Assembly (NCBI GenBank): GCA_029880855.1
Contig: JAOUNS010000014.1
Location: forward strand, 1 to 64,000
Direction of reading: 5' to 3'
From: Gammaproteobacteria bacterium
GTDB lineage: Bacteria > Pseudomonadota > Gammaproteobacteria > UBA6429 > Thiohalophilaceae
DNA length: 64,000 nucleotides
Part shown: one piece after another, positions 7,544 through 16,582 of the stretch
Position numbering within the stretch: the first letter of the stretch is position 1
Layout of the letters: every line of letters starts with the position of its first letter
Position numbers and translations under genes: made by a program
The notes under the pieces: generated by a model
Databases searched by the model: none
What the model saw: only the letters and a program-made list of their open reading frames with translations
What the model was told of the DNA's origin: nothing

Positions 7544-8572
7544 TTACCTGCTTTTCCAGATTCGCCGCAGCGATTCAACAAACTGTTTATACCTGCCTGC
7601 AGGCGGAGTGCTTTTAATGCAAATCAGCGCGAAACGTTCCCTGCGCTCGGACATCCAGTCCTGCTTGTATGCTTCGTTTCCGGTCAGAAAATCGATCTCT
7701 TCCACCTTGTCGACATCGATTACATACTCCATCAGATAACAGGTAAGTATTGAGCCTGGTGAGTATTGCTTCCAGTCGTTGTCATACGCCAGTCTGAATA
7801 TACTCGCTTTGCCGCAATGAACAAACCAGAGCTGGGCGGCTACAGGTCGCGCCTTGACATACAGGACCGCAAGTCTGGACCAACCGGGTCCGGAAAAACC
7901 CGCAACTATGCCATTGAGAAAGTCGACATACTGCTCATTGGCTTTCCAGCTGGCGGAATAGGCCGCATAATAATCCGACATGGCCTGTGGTACATTATCT
8001 CCGCAAAAAAGACGAATCTCAAATCCGTGATCACGATCAAGTTTGCGTTTTTTGCGGGAAATTGTGTTTCGCAACCAGGTGGGGCGGGCAGCCATATATT
8101 CCTCAAATGACTGACCCTGCACGCGACAAATCCAGTTATAAAAACGAAATTGTCGATCACAGGTATAACCGTTTGACTCCATCATCCTGTGCAAGGCATT
8201 TAGACTGCTGTCATTGTCGGCAACCGGTTCCAGGAGCAAGGCCTTAAAGGGTAACTGACTCAAACCCCTGATCAGACAGGCAAGCACCTGTTGCTGACCA
8301 TCGTCGGTCAGCAACAGACTGTAATGTGTGGTGTAGCGGTGTTTGAGTGAGTGCCAGATACGATCGGTACTTTTCAGCAGAGGCAGAATGGCGAGTACCT
8401 TGTGTTCATCCACCACACAGGCCAACAGCATGGTTTGATCATCATCAAGCGCCGTTGATAAATTAACAAACCAGGGTTTGGAAAAAAAGATACTGTCTTT
8501 CTCTCCCTGTGCAAAGAGATCGGTCGCACTATGTGGCAGTTGGTCCCAGGTGGAGTAACATTCAAACTTCAT
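7544..8572 (-). CDS. GNAT-superfamily acyltransferase, CelD/FemAB type
   Basis: The 342-residue protein matches the Acetyltransf_6 (BioF2-like/CelD) group: an N-terminal strand region (SIFFSKPWFVNL), a basic middle (LRNTISRKKRKLDRDHGFEIRLF), and the acyl-CoA fold with VKARPVAAQLWFVHCGKASIFRLAYD and SPGSILTCYLMEYVID, ending IDFLTGNEAYKQDWMSERRERF. Members are associated with polysaccharide or peptidoglycan precursor acylation, but the substrate here is unknown. The ATG at 8572 follows a small unknown gene by 21 bases on the same strand, so the two are probably one transcript. Confidence 0.85.
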   Translation of the reverse strand: MKFECYSTWDQLPHSATDLFAQGEKDSIFFSKPWFVNLSTALDDDQTMLLACVVDEHKVLAILPLLKSTDRIWHSLKHRYTTHYSLLLTDDGQQQVLACLIRGLSQLPFKALLLEPVADNDSSLNALHRMMESNGYTCDRQFRFYNWICRVQGQSFEEYMAARPTWLRNTISRKKRKLDRDHGFEIRLFCGDNVPQAMSDYYAAYSASWKANEQYVDFLNGIVAGFSGPGWSRLAVLYVKARPVAAQLWFVHCGKASIFRLAYDNDWKQYSPGSILTCYLMEYVIDVDKVEEIDFLTGNEAYKQDWMSERRERFALICIKSTPPAGRYKQFVESLRRIWKSR

Positions 8573-8593
8573 TAACTAACACGACTAACGGGA

Positions 8594-8881
8594 TTAATCT
8601 CCGAACGGATCATCAGAAACAAAGATGTTGAGATACGGCGCATAGGTTAATATCGCGCCTTGCATGCCACCCAGTTCATTGAAGGCTGCTATAACCTGTG
8701 CCTGGTATGCTTCATTATCTGTTTCTGTTTTCAGTGTTTCCAGGGCTGTCAGCAGTTGACTGATCTTCACGGGATCGATATATGTTTTCAGCATGCGGAG
8801 CGCGATATCGATATCATCGACTCTGACAGGTTGGCCTTTGTTTTTTATTTTTTCGATGGTTTTCTCAGAATTGCTTTTCAT
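8594..8881 (-). CDS. small conserved-looking protein upstream of the acyltransferase
   Basis: A 95-residue, helix-rich, charged protein (MKSNSEKTIEKIKN start, then DDIDIALRMLKTYIDPVKISQLLTAL). Its C-terminus ends SDDPFGD. ATG 8881 has only a poor ribosome-binding site; a GTG at 8935 would extend it by 18 residues. It precedes the acyltransferase gene by 21 bases. No family recognised. Confidence 0.55.
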   Translation of the reverse strand: MKSNSEKTIEKIKNKGQPVRVDDIDIALRMLKTYIDPVKISQLLTALETLKTETDNEAYQAQVIAAFNELGGMQGAILTYAPYLNIFVSDDPFGD

Positions 8882-9351
8882 ATTATCAACCAATGTCACT
8901 CGCGCCGGGGAATGTAACGACCTTATCTGCTGCACGACGGAATATACACATGCACAATGGAAAATGAAATATTAGCAGGATAATTAATCATTTCTGCTGT
9001 CGGGGTCTGACCAGGCTAACTTGTTGATATGAAATTAATTATTGCCATATCCATAGCTAAAATTCAGCCTGGTGTTTTATTTTACCGGCTAAATCGGGCT
9101 TATCCGACACATGTGGTTCCTTCTGTCTCCTGTCTGCACCCGTTGCGCGTATTTACACCCGGGTGGTGTCGGCTGCCCGGCTCGAAAGCAATCGTGTCGG
9201 CAATAATTCAGAGCCAATGCATGTGCCTGACCATATGGTCGGGCGCTGATGCAGGCTGTTGAGTTCATGCGATGCTCCGGAGCCTGCATACCTGTATCCA
9301 TTCACCGCTATTAAATCTATTTTTTACAGGCTTACGTATGTGCCAACGTAG
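8882..9351. other. intergenic stretch without a recognised gene
   Basis: About 470 bases. The 5' end holds promoter space for the small gene at 8594-8881. The middle contains short dyads (CGGCTAAATCGG..CTTATCCGACA; CTGACCATATGGTCGGG) and no frame with convincing codon pattern or ribosome-binding site. I see no RNA gene. Confidence 0.4.
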
Positions 9352-9828
9352 TTATTCGTTGGGCGAGTCGTTCAGCATGGCGACATGGTTTAAAATATCA
9401 ATTTGCAATTTCAGATCATATCCGGGAGCAAGGCAGTCCATCAGTGGTTTTGGCTCTTTGGATTTTTCCAAAGCTTTGCGCAAACCGGGATATATTTTGT
9501 CATACAGCATGGCTGTATATCGCAGTATCTCAGGCTTCAGTTTCCCTGCATAGCCGGAGGCAAGAAAATCCATTAATGCTTTGGATTCTCGGGCCTTGTC
9601 GACAATTTCACGAAAACGCGGATATATTTTGGTATAGTCCAGATAGTATTGTAACTCTTCTTCATACTCAGCTTTTAGAGACGAACAATCGTTGTCAGCC
9701 TGTAAACACGTCGATAATTTATCTTCCAACGCAGCGGCATGCAGCAGATAGAAGGCTCTGGCAGCAGGTCGTGCACTGGAGAACATTTTTTCAGATTCGC
9801 CGGGTAGTGTTTCTTTTCCAAAAGCCAT
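9352..9828 (-). CDS. small protein with two tandem 44-residue repeats
   Basis: The 158-residue product (MAFGKETLPGE start) contains two adjacent copies of a 44-residue unit starting IYPRFREIVDKARE and IYPGLRKALEKSKE. Both share the core ALMDFLASGY / PLMDCLAPGY and end in AML(Y/N)D. The repeats look helical. ATG 9828 has AGAGGAA at close spacing; a longer in-frame opening to 10032 would overlap the upstream gene. That gene ends 49 bases before. No named family. Confidence 0.65.
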   Translation of the reverse strand: MAFGKETLPGESEKMFSSARPAARAFYLLHAAALEDKLSTCLQADNDCSSLKAEYEEELQYYLDYTKIYPRFREIVDKARESKALMDFLASGYAGKLKPEILRYTAMLYDKIYPGLRKALEKSKEPKPLMDCLAPGYDLKLQIDILNHVAMLNDSPNE

Positions 9829-9877
9829 GGGTTCCTCTACATGCCTGTATAAACGGTATATCCTGCTATACAACGTA

Positions 9878-10279
9878 CTATCTGCTGTGATCCATGCTGT
9901 TTTCAGACTCGTCAGCGCAATCAGAATTATTTTGAAAAATTTCGATATGGTGCTGTATGAAGTCAAGCAGTTCAGATGGCGTCGGCCATTCTGTGCAGGG
10001 GATAACTTCTTGAGCAAAAAGTTCCTGAACAAGTAACATGAGTTCGGATGTGGCTTTTACAACCGGTAATGAATGAGAACATGCACAGTCAATTTTATAT
10101 TTGGCGAAAGCCAGCTGGTTTATCAGTTGCAAGGAATCCCGATAAAAGGATGTATCCGGCATATTACTCTTTACGTGTGCATACATGCCATGCACAGCGA
10201 TATTATTGCGAGACGTTTCATTGGCGGATGCTTCTTTAAGTAAGTGCAGCGCCTGTTCCAGGCTTTTGATGTGTTCCAT
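9878..10279 (-). CDS. unknown helical protein
   Basis: A 133-residue helix-rich protein (MEHIKSLEQALHLLKEA start) with two cysteines in KIDCACSH. The ATG has an AGAAGA-type ribosome-binding site. It lies 70 bases downstream of the zinc-ribbon gene and 49 bases upstream of the tandem-repeat gene, all on the minus strand, so the three may form one operon. No family recognised. Confidence 0.6.
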   Translation of the reverse strand: MEHIKSLEQALHLLKEASANETSRNNIAVHGMYAHVKSNMPDTSFYRDSLQLINQLAFAKYKIDCACSHSLPVVKATSELMLLVQELFAQEVIPCTEWPTPSELLDFIQHHIEIFQNNSDCADESENSMDHSR

Positions 10280-10349
10280 ACTTTAATCTTCTGTTTTAAA
10301 ATCACCAATATTACTGCTGAGTATTTGTATAATAAAGCAAAAAAATCGG

Positions 10350-11015
10350 TTATTCATTATCATTGTGCCGGTTTTGGCTGTTCTTTTTCAGTTTCATCAG
10401 TATCCCGGTGTAATATTTCACTTTTTTATGACTGCCGGTTTGGTCGTAGAGAGATATCAGTGTTGACACCTGTTCAATATCTGTTAAATCCAACGATGCC
10501 TTGAGTAGTTGTGCCTGCTTTTGTGCCTCGGTATAGGTTTTTTTTTCTGCTCTTATGTCGTTTCTGCAACGCTCGCAATTAACCGCTCTCGACTGGACCA
10601 GAAAGCACAGTGTTTCGTACCAGTAAAGCTGTTCTTCTTTGGTAAAGATAAACTCAGACTGGCATGTCCTGCAATTGAGCGTTTCGTCCGTGTAAGCCAG
10701 ATACGGCGGCCAATCACAAAAATCCTGTTTGTGGTAATCCGCCAATAACGCAGCCCCGGAAGAGAGACAGGCATCACAGGCCCAGCCGTGTTTGCCTCTG
10801 GTCAGATAATCAAAAGCCAGTGCTTCATCACCCCTGTAGAAAAACTCAAACCAGCGAGGGAAATCAATCGCGAGATTTGCAATCTTATCCCGAACCACCG
10901 TTCGGTTATCGGTGGTTCTTTCCGAGCGACAAACCGGACAGACATTATCCGGACTCTTTGGTGTGGCCAGGATATTTTTAACCGCTTCTGACAGTGATTT
11001 GAATGACAAACACAC
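10350..11015 (-). CDS. zinc-ribbon protein (zf-trcl-like)
   Basis: The 221-residue protein has four CxxC pairs: VCPVCRS near residue 26, WACDACL near 80, LNCRTCQ near 114 and VNCERCR near 145. The segment CRTCQSEFIFTKEEQ ... NCERCR matches the probable zinc-ribbon family seen after CxDCGxxFxFTxxEQ, so at least one and possibly two structural zinc sites exist. The C-terminus is helical with a TPR-like appearance (DIEQVSTLISLYDQTGSHKKVKYY). It heads the possible three-gene minus-strand unit down to 9352. Role unknown; nucleic-acid or protein binding is plausible. Confidence 0.7.
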   Translation of the reverse strand: MCLSFKSLSEAVKNILATPKSPDNVCPVCRSERTTDNRTVVRDKIANLAIDFPRWFEFFYRGDEALAFDYLTRGKHGWACDACLSSGAALLADYHKQDFCDWPPYLAYTDETLNCRTCQSEFIFTKEEQLYWYETLCFLVQSRAVNCERCRNDIRAEKKTYTEAQKQAQLLKASLDLTDIEQVSTLISLYDQTGSHKKVKYYTGILMKLKKNSQNRHNDNE

Positions 11016-11586
11016 CTCCCGTATGTGTGAGTTTGCGCTGGTCGTGGATTGTGTGTGCCAGGACGACTGACGAATTTTTTATAGCCGATTAACCGCAAGT
11101 TTACATAATTTCAGACCATTGCTCCCGGTGATTCGGTATCGCATTTCCGCCATGCGGTGAGTGATTTTGGGTGGTAAAAGGCGGGTTCAAGCCGGGATAC
11201 TGCCTGGGTTTAGTCAATAAGTTACATTGGATCAATAAGTTGGCGTGGTTCGACCCCGTGATTGCACAATTAATGCGGTGTTCCCTCCGTTTGAATGGGT
11301 TTGCAACCCTATATTCTTTAAACAAACCATGTCATGGTTGAATCACTATCCTGCATTGTGGCAATGCAAAGGATACACAAAAAATTCGGATATATAACAA
11401 CCAAATATGACAGGTTGCCTGCCAACCATCCTGTGCTATCTATTATATTCAATCATTAAACTGATACCGTAACACCAGTACGATGATGCTGGGATGCGCT
11501 GTTTTGTCGATGCAGATGATTGATGGTTAAATAATCTATATATCAAAGAATCTGATTTTCTTTCATTTGCTGCGGAGCCGTCAAAC
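11016..11586. other. intergenic stretch without a recognised gene
   Basis: About 570 bases separate the divergent zinc-ribbon and secreted-protein genes. It becomes AT-rich from about 11330 towards the plus-strand gene, as expected for a promoter region. Short dyads occur (CTGCATTG..CAATGCA; AGGTTGCCTGCCAACC). I find no credible coding frame or structured RNA. Confidence 0.4.
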
Positions 11587-12816
11587 ATGGGCAGAGTCAA
11601 CTATCGAGAAAGCATTTCACAAAAACCGCGGCTATTCTATTTGCCGCTGGCTCTTGTTGCAGGGGCTGCGATCATCCCGGTGGCGCAGGCTGCCGAATCT
11701 TCACCATGGAAGACCGTGTATCAAGATTCCTATAACTACTCACAACAATTGCCCGAGAGTACAACCTTTAATACCTGGTTCTGGCGGGAAGACTCAGCTG
11801 CATCGCACGAATTCGAGGTGACGTCCGGCGCCGGCTGTTCTGTGCAAACTCCCTGCGTGAAACTTACCGCCCACGCCTATCCGGCCAGTACAAAATACAC
11901 GAATGCCGAAATGTATAACAACTCCTGTATCAAGGATACCGGAACAGGCAGCGCTGCCCAGCAGCTGGCAACGTTGAAAAACAGCGTATGGGGCAGGCCG
12001 CTCTATCATCGTATTGTCGCCGCATGTGATATACCCTATCCATACCAGGCAACGGGTAGCTACCTGTACCCCTTTGGATTAACCTCCTCATGGACCAATA
12101 CCTCACCGGCGCATTTGGATGAAAACCACCTTGCCTTGACCGCCTCCGATCAAGAAGCGGAATGGAAAGCTATTCGTGATATAACCTTTAACAACCCCTA
12201 TCGTTCTGATACCTCCACGGCAATCCGTCTGACCACACAAATCAGGGCCGAAACCAATGATCAGGGTGGCAGTCGCGGTTGGGGTTTCTGGAATACCACT
12301 CTGGACTCCGGCTTCCTGCAGTTGGCCTGGTTTATGGAATATAGCGTGCCACAAGCCTATGTTCAGAAAAAGAAGAGAAACCGGTCGGTGGTGATGCAGA
12401 CCATTGGACGTTCAGAAAACGGAAAGTCATTTAAAATATGCTCAACGGTTTTGAGTAAACCGGATATCTACGATTGGCATACATATCGCATTGAATGGCG
12501 GGATAATGCAGTGCGCTATTTTGTGGATGATAAACTGGTGGCTGATCATCGAGACATTAAGCTCGACAAGCATCTGGCCTTTCACAACTGGGTCGACAAC
12601 AGAAACTACGTCGCACTTGATGCCATGGTCCCTAATTTTCCGCTGACACGGGATAAAACCAACTACATCAAGTCATTCCTGGTAGAAAGCGCATCGACCG
12701 CATCGTTAACGCCACTTTCCGGCAGTGGCACAGGGAAATGTCAGATATTGTCAATCAATAAATTGTCGTTGCTTGGAGATATTCTTAAATTACTGGCAAA
12801 GGACTATCTGAAATAG
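11587..12816 (+). CDS. secreted GH16-like concanavalin-fold protein
   Basis: The 409-residue product has a cleavable signal peptide (basic start, hydrophobic LALVAGAAIIPV, cleavage after AQA near residue 35). The mature part resembles laminarinase/GH16-type jelly-roll proteins: GGSRGWGFWNTT, then DWHTYRIEWRDNAVRYFVDDKLV, the usual penultimate strand pair of the fold. The hallmark catalytic ExDxxE motif is not visible, so it may be a lectin or an inactive or divergent glucanase. A short hydrophobic C-terminal segment follows a Ser/Gly linker. It stands alone and has no polysaccharide-utilisation neighbours. Confidence 0.7.
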   Translation: MGRVNYRESISQKPRLFYLPLALVAGAAIIPVAQAAESSPWKTVYQDSYNYSQQLPESTTFNTWFWREDSAASHEFEVTSGAGCSVQTPCVKLTAHAYPASTKYTNAEMYNNSCIKDTGTGSAAQQLATLKNSVWGRPLYHRIVAACDIPYPYQATGSYLYPFGLTSSWTNTSPAHLDENHLALTASDQEAEWKAIRDITFNNPYRSDTSTAIRLTTQIRAETNDQGGSRGWGFWNTTLDSGFLQLAWFMEYSVPQAYVQKKKRNRSVVMQTIGRSENGKSFKICSTVLSKPDIYDWHTYRIEWRDNAVRYFVDDKLVADHRDIKLDKHLAFHNWVDNRNYVALDAMVPNFPLTRDKTNYIKSFLVESASTASLTPLSGSGTGKCQILSINKLSLLGDILKLLAKDYLK

Positions 12817-12907
12817 ACAGTTAAACAACTGCCTGCCGGTGAGGTATTTCGGTACAATCAACAAAGAGACTGGATAGTATATAAATCAGTCCCTTTATGC
12901 CATTTTA

Positions 12908-13192
12908 CTATTTTCCAGTCAGCTTCCGATTAGAGGTTAAAACCCGAAAATAGCTGTAAATCGCGGCAACTAACATTCCAGCCAGGTATCCTAAAATTGG
13001 ATCAACCGGTCCCAGCGAAAGTCCGGCAAGAATAGCGATAGATATGCCTATAATGATATCAATAAAAGACATACCATAGATGATCATTCCAATGAAACCA
13101 AAAAAGAATGCCAGTGCAGCGGCGATGTTTGGGTTTTTCTCATTGCTGAGTGGTGGTAACTGTCCGATTAAGGAAAAAACCTTGTCTATCAT
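12908..13192 (-). CDS. small multi-pass membrane protein
   Basis: A 94-residue protein with an amphipathic start (MIDKVFSLIGQLPPL) and three hydrophobic stretches (ALAFFFGFIGMIIYG, IDIIIGISIAILAGL, PILGYLAGMLVAAIYSYF) ending in a basic tail. An AGGAGATG ribosome-binding site sits just before the ATG. It is isolated on the minus strand, convergent with the secreted protein gene. No named family. Confidence 0.7.
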   Translation of the reverse strand: MIDKVFSLIGQLPPLSNEKNPNIAAALAFFFGFIGMIIYGMSFIDIIIGISIAILAGLSLGPVDPILGYLAGMLVAAIYSYFRVLTSNRKLTGK

Positions 13193-13392
13193 GGTGGCAT
13201 CTCCTTATAGTGAGTAAACGAGTTACATCTGCGTTCGTATAAATCGGATGACGTAAGTGTAACCGGATATCGCTCTATCCTGTTTGTTTGACCAGTACAA
13301 AGATAGTGCAGTTCCTTGATTTTCACCGGAGCCGGGAAATGTGACGGGTGAGTTACTAACTGACATTGTCGGAGAGTACAAAATTTAACCCC

Positions 13393-13668
13393 TTAGTCAC
13401 CTATACTTATAGTATTCTTAAGGCGCTTTATCTCAGTCTCAATTTTCTTCTTCAATTCAATAGCACGCACAGAAGTGTTGTTAATCTCCAGCGCGGCGCC
13501 GGTCAAGCTGTCTGCGCAGCGGTAATCCATACGTTTAATGCATTCCTGTGCGCGATTGAGCAGTTTGTCTGTTACCGCATCCAGCGCCTGAGTGCAATCA
13601 GCAGATTGATGAGCAACAGCAGGTGCAGATGAAACAAGCAATCCAATTAGTAACGTTATATTTTTCAT
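13393..13668 (-). CDS. small exported protein
   Basis: A 91-residue product with a signal peptide (MKNITLLIGLLVSSAPAVAH, likely cleaved after AVA). The mature chain is a helical domain with four cysteines (DCTQ, QECIKR, YRCADS), possibly two disulfides. ATG 13668 has AAGGATT upstream and is preferred over the start at 13686. Isolated gene, family unknown. Confidence 0.65.
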   Translation of the reverse strand: MKNITLLIGLLVSSAPAVAHQSADCTQALDAVTDKLLNRAQECIKRMDYRCADSLTGAALEINNTSVRAIELKKKIETEIKRLKNTISIGD

Positions 13669-13958
13669 GGAAATCCTTTTATGCACGATGCGTTTGGATA
13701 AACAAAGGCGGTTGTGCTCGTGATCAAAACTGTTTTCAGATTGTTCAATATATATTCACTCTGTCACCATGAATGTTCATATTATTCAAACGGTTATACA
13801 GTAAAAATTGGTGAACTGCATAGCAAAAATGCCATTCTGACGGGCTGAATGGCGGGTAATAGGGCAATTTTGAGGAGTCGGTCCGGATTTTGTCCGGAAG
13901 CATACAATATAGTCTGTACAGGTCTTTTTAGATAAATCAATTTGATCAGGGATGCGCT

Positions 13959-14348
13959 ATGTTGATGGAATGCACCGCAGTTCAGCAATTTCCGGATGAG
14001 CCGAAAAAACGCTGGTTTTTTGACCACTATTTTGATCTCTTCATCTGGGAAAGTGAATCGAGTGAGATCGTGGCCTTTCAACTCTGTTTCGAAAAAAAAG
14101 GTGTGGAAAAAGCCTTGAGCTGGTCAACCGATGCCGGTTTCAAACACTTGCAAGTACATAACGCCGGTATTAAATATGGCAGTCACAAAATGTCTCCGGT
14201 CATGTACAGCACAGAATGGTTTCAACTGACACCTGTCAAATATACTTTCCTGGAGTCTTCCGCTGAAATTGACCGGCAGGTGAAGAATTTTGTAATTGAA
14301 AAACTGGTTGAGTGCGAGTCAGTGAGTTGCCGTGAACCGGCACTGTGA
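13959..14348 (+). CDS. conserved-looking cytoplasmic protein
   Basis: A 129-residue acidic protein with aromatic-rich strands (KKRWFFDHYFDLFIWESES, IVAFQLCFEKKG, STDAGFKHLQVHNAG) and a helical end. No signal peptide or membrane segment. A GGGATG-type ribosome-binding site precedes ATG 13959. The upstream 290 bases hold only AT-rich promoter-like sequence. I do not recognise the family. Confidence 0.65.
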   Translation: MLMECTAVQQFPDEPKKRWFFDHYFDLFIWESESSEIVAFQLCFEKKGVEKALSWSTDAGFKHLQVHNAGIKYGSHKMSPVMYSTEWFQLTPVKYTFLESSAEIDRQVKNFVIEKLVECESVSCREPAL

Positions 14349-14420
14349 TTGGACATTGTCGAAATAAGTGCGTGCTGAACATATTTCGCTAATATTTAAA
14401 CAATTGTTTTCTGTTGTTTT

Positions 14421-15098
14421 TTATTTTGATTTAACAGCATCTTCAAGTTCAGCTTTTGCAGAAGGGGATAGCTCAACTTTGACAGAAGACATAATATCTT
14501 TTTCAAGCTGTTTGGCCATGAGGAGCCAAGGTTCATTTGGATCTCTTTCTACAATATAGTTAAAACCAATCGTGATATAGTGGTTAGGTGATATTACAAA
14601 GCAATAATTCGGATAGGCTCTGCCTTGATCATCAATTTCGTATCGTAACCATTTCTGATTGTTAATAGTTAGTGAGGTAAATTCTTTTGGTGGATATATG
14701 CCTTGATCTGCTTCACGATTGAATGATTCAAAACTTCTATAAATATCAGTAATAATACACTCTCTAACATTGTCTTTAAAAAGATTTGTATTATGATCTC
14801 CAGTTCCTATAACCATTATTCGAAGTTGTATTGTACCAAGTTTTGGTTGCATAAAAGCACTGTAACAATAGGAACGCTGCAAAATGACGACATAAGAGTC
14901 ATTGTCACAGTTTGTGCTTAAGGTGTTTTCATATATATTAATTTTATTAGTAATTTTACCTTGTGGATCAGGATGGTCTTTGCAGTTTCCGTCTGGAATT
15001 TGCACGGTTAAAATCGTCCCGGAAAGGTCGAAGTGGCAGTGACTCATTGATCCTGTAGATGGTCCTTTGGGATTTTTCTCTGTAGCAAAGCCAAGCAT
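14421..15098 (-). CDS. unknown protein downstream of lipase-like effector, candidate immunity factor
   Basis: A 225-residue cytoplasmic-looking protein with five cysteines and mixed strands (VILQRSYCYSAF, TIQLRIMVIGTGD). Start choice is open: ATG 15098 has a poor ribosome-binding site, and an internal ATG at 15047 has AGGA just upstream. It begins 40 bases after the stop of a lipase-like effector fragment on the same strand. An adjacent downstream gene of unrelated composition is the usual place for an immunity gene, but no sequence motif proves it. Codon use and base composition are AT-rich relative to flanking core genes. Confidence 0.55.
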   Translation of the reverse strand: MLGFATEKNPKGPSTGSMSHCHFDLSGTILTVQIPDGNCKDHPDPQGKITNKINIYENTLSTNCDNDSYVVILQRSYCYSAFMQPKLGTIQLRIMVIGTGDHNTNLFKDNVRECIITDIYRSFESFNREADQGIYPPKEFTSLTINNQKWLRYEIDDQGRAYPNYCFVISPNHYITIGFNYIVERDPNEPWLLMAKQLEKDIMSSVKVELSPSAKAELEDAVKSK

Positions 15099-15138
15099 TT
15101 ATTTATAACACACTAGTAATCTGGGTTAAATTAATTAA

Positions 15139-15972
15139 TCAAATGAATCGCTTGACCATCTTGCCAAGAATATCCTTAACACCGGAAGCTACACTTTTGC
15201 CGTAGTTTCCTATTCCATTATATGGTCGTGTGTGTGGACTTATCTTGGGATTTCCGGTAAATGAAAAGGGCACTAGACCGGGGATAATAGCCAAGGGTGC
15301 GGCGAGTAATCTACCTATAGATCCAAAGCCAAAACTCAATAGTAAATCTGTCACTGCATTAAGACCTATAATCTGTGGAACACCATCAAATGGATTGTTG
15401 TTATATCCTTCTTTATGTAATTTTACGCCGGCTTTTTTGAGAATGGGCTTTGTCACCAGCATGTTGTTGGCGTGGCCTTGAAAGTATACTGTTTGGCCAT
15501 CTAGTGAAACGCCGTTTTTCTTGTTGAGATAGTGGACGGCCTGAGCGAAAATGGCCCCGCCCTGACTATGTGCTACCCACTTGGTTTCCCCATTATACTG
15601 TTGGGTTTCTTCAAGGATTTTTGCAAAACGCTTTGTCATGGGATTGGTAATACCCAGCTTGTCTCGTGTCGACTCCCAAGTGTCCCCCAGAAAACTTGTA
15701 GTAGGGTTATGAAATAAAGTAAATTCCTTGATTGTTTCACCTTTATAGGCGTTTTGCAGGTGAAAAGGCATAACGTCCTGAGATGCAGTTAATCGATTGT
15801 TACTTTGACCATTAACTGCAGCATACTGAGTATTAACCTTGTTGACGTACGATTTTGTAATACGCCATCCTGCGCGGGTCATCTTCACCAAGTGTAAGCC
15901 CGGTAATTCATCAGCCTTTTTTGCATTCGGATTATGCTGTACCTCTGTGATACAAACACACCCCGATTCCAA
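15139..15972 (-). CDS. lipase-like toxin/effector domain, probably lacking its N-terminus
   Basis: The 277-residue frame contains a hydrolase nucleophile elbow, WVAHSQGGAIFAQAV (AHSQG, a variant of GxSxG), preceded by HNPTTSFLGDTWESTRDKLG, and a hydrophobic segment near the C-terminus. This resembles alpha/beta-hydrolase domains at the ends of polymorphic effector proteins. The frame opens directly after an in-frame TAA, and its first possible start is a TTG with no ribosome-binding site; ATG 15882 is an alternative with a weak GGTGAAG. I therefore think it is an orphan effector module whose delivery domain is missing. The gene at 14421-15098 may be its immunity partner. Confidence 0.6.
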   Translation of the reverse strand: MESGCVCITEVQHNPNAKKADELPGLHLVKMTRAGWRITKSYVNKVNTQYAAVNGQSNNRLTASQDVMPFHLQNAYKGETIKEFTLFHNPTTSFLGDTWESTRDKLGITNPMTKRFAKILEETQQYNGETKWVAHSQGGAIFAQAVHYLNKKNGVSLDGQTVYFQGHANNMLVTKPILKKAGVKLHKEGYNNNPFDGVPQIIGLNAVTDLLLSFGFGSIGRLLAAPLAIIPGLVPFSFTGNPKISPHTRPYNGIGNYGKSVASGVKDILGKMVKRFI

Positions 15973-15981
15973 TTAATGGGG

Positions 15982-16038
15982 ACGGAGGGATTTTTTCTTC
16001 ACCAATCCAGTAGGTTGTTCATTATTTAATCCCTCCGT
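15982..16038. repeat. REP-like palindrome, GGGACGGAGGGATT type
   Basis: Perfect 11-bp inverted arms ACGGAGGGATT (15982-15992) and AATCCCTCCGT (16028-16038) enclose 35 bases. The motif GGGGACGGAGGGATT resembles REP-like palindromes mobilised by IS200-like (RAYT) transposases. No transposase is present here. It lies immediately upstream of the truncated effector frame and may mark the break. Confidence 0.55.
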
Positions 16039-16251
16039 TCCTTTTAGTCATTGATCCTCAAATATTGCGGATTTTACCGAATAATGGGGATATAAACTGT
16101 TCTTATTAATCATTGTGTAGGGTTATTTTTTATTTTATTTGTTTTCCGGGAAACAATTTTGAGTGTGTTTCTTAAGAAACGCCTGCAAATGTTAACCGGT
16201 TAACATATATAAAGTGGTGGAGTAAAAACCCCACCACTACGAGCAAATGGA

Positions 16252-16467
16252 TCAACAACGCCTAAGTAATCGTCGGACTACAAACTCTATGGAGTGTGTC
16301 GCATCCTCAGCTGTCTCAACCTCAGACATCTCCTGGGGGGGGATTAACCCTCTAAATCGCTGTAACAAAGAGTTTAAATCGACTCCCTTGGCGAGATTTT
16401 TTACCACGTAGTTTTCGATAATAGCGTTTAGATCACTTTCTTGTTTTGTTGCACTAACTGTTGACAT
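16252..16467 (-). CDS. small unknown protein
   Basis: A 71-residue helix-rich protein (MSTVSATKQESDLNAIIENYV start; basic end VVRRLLRRC). An AAGGAGAAA ribosome-binding site lies at ideal spacing before the ATG, which is the main reason to accept it. It is isolated in AT-rich accessory DNA. No family recognised. Confidence 0.55.
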   Translation of the reverse strand: MSTVSATKQESDLNAIIENYVVKNLAKGVDLNSLLQRFRGLIPPQEMSEVETAEDATHSIEFVVRRLLRRC

Positions 16468-16582
16468 CTTGGATTTCTCCTTAATTTGGAAAACAAATAA
16501 AGGTGAAGTCCAGATTGAATTGACATATCATGGCATTGCTACATGGCTGATGTGTCGGATCCAATCTGGAACCTCAGTCAGG

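Noticed and set aside
9089-9301. 70-codon minus-strand opening
   Set aside because: Composition is unlike a folded protein and no ribosome-binding site is present.
11016-11586. Integron attC-like site in the intergenic gap
   Set aside because: Short dyads are present but the conserved simple-site sequences (GTTRRRY and its complement) in the right spacing are not.
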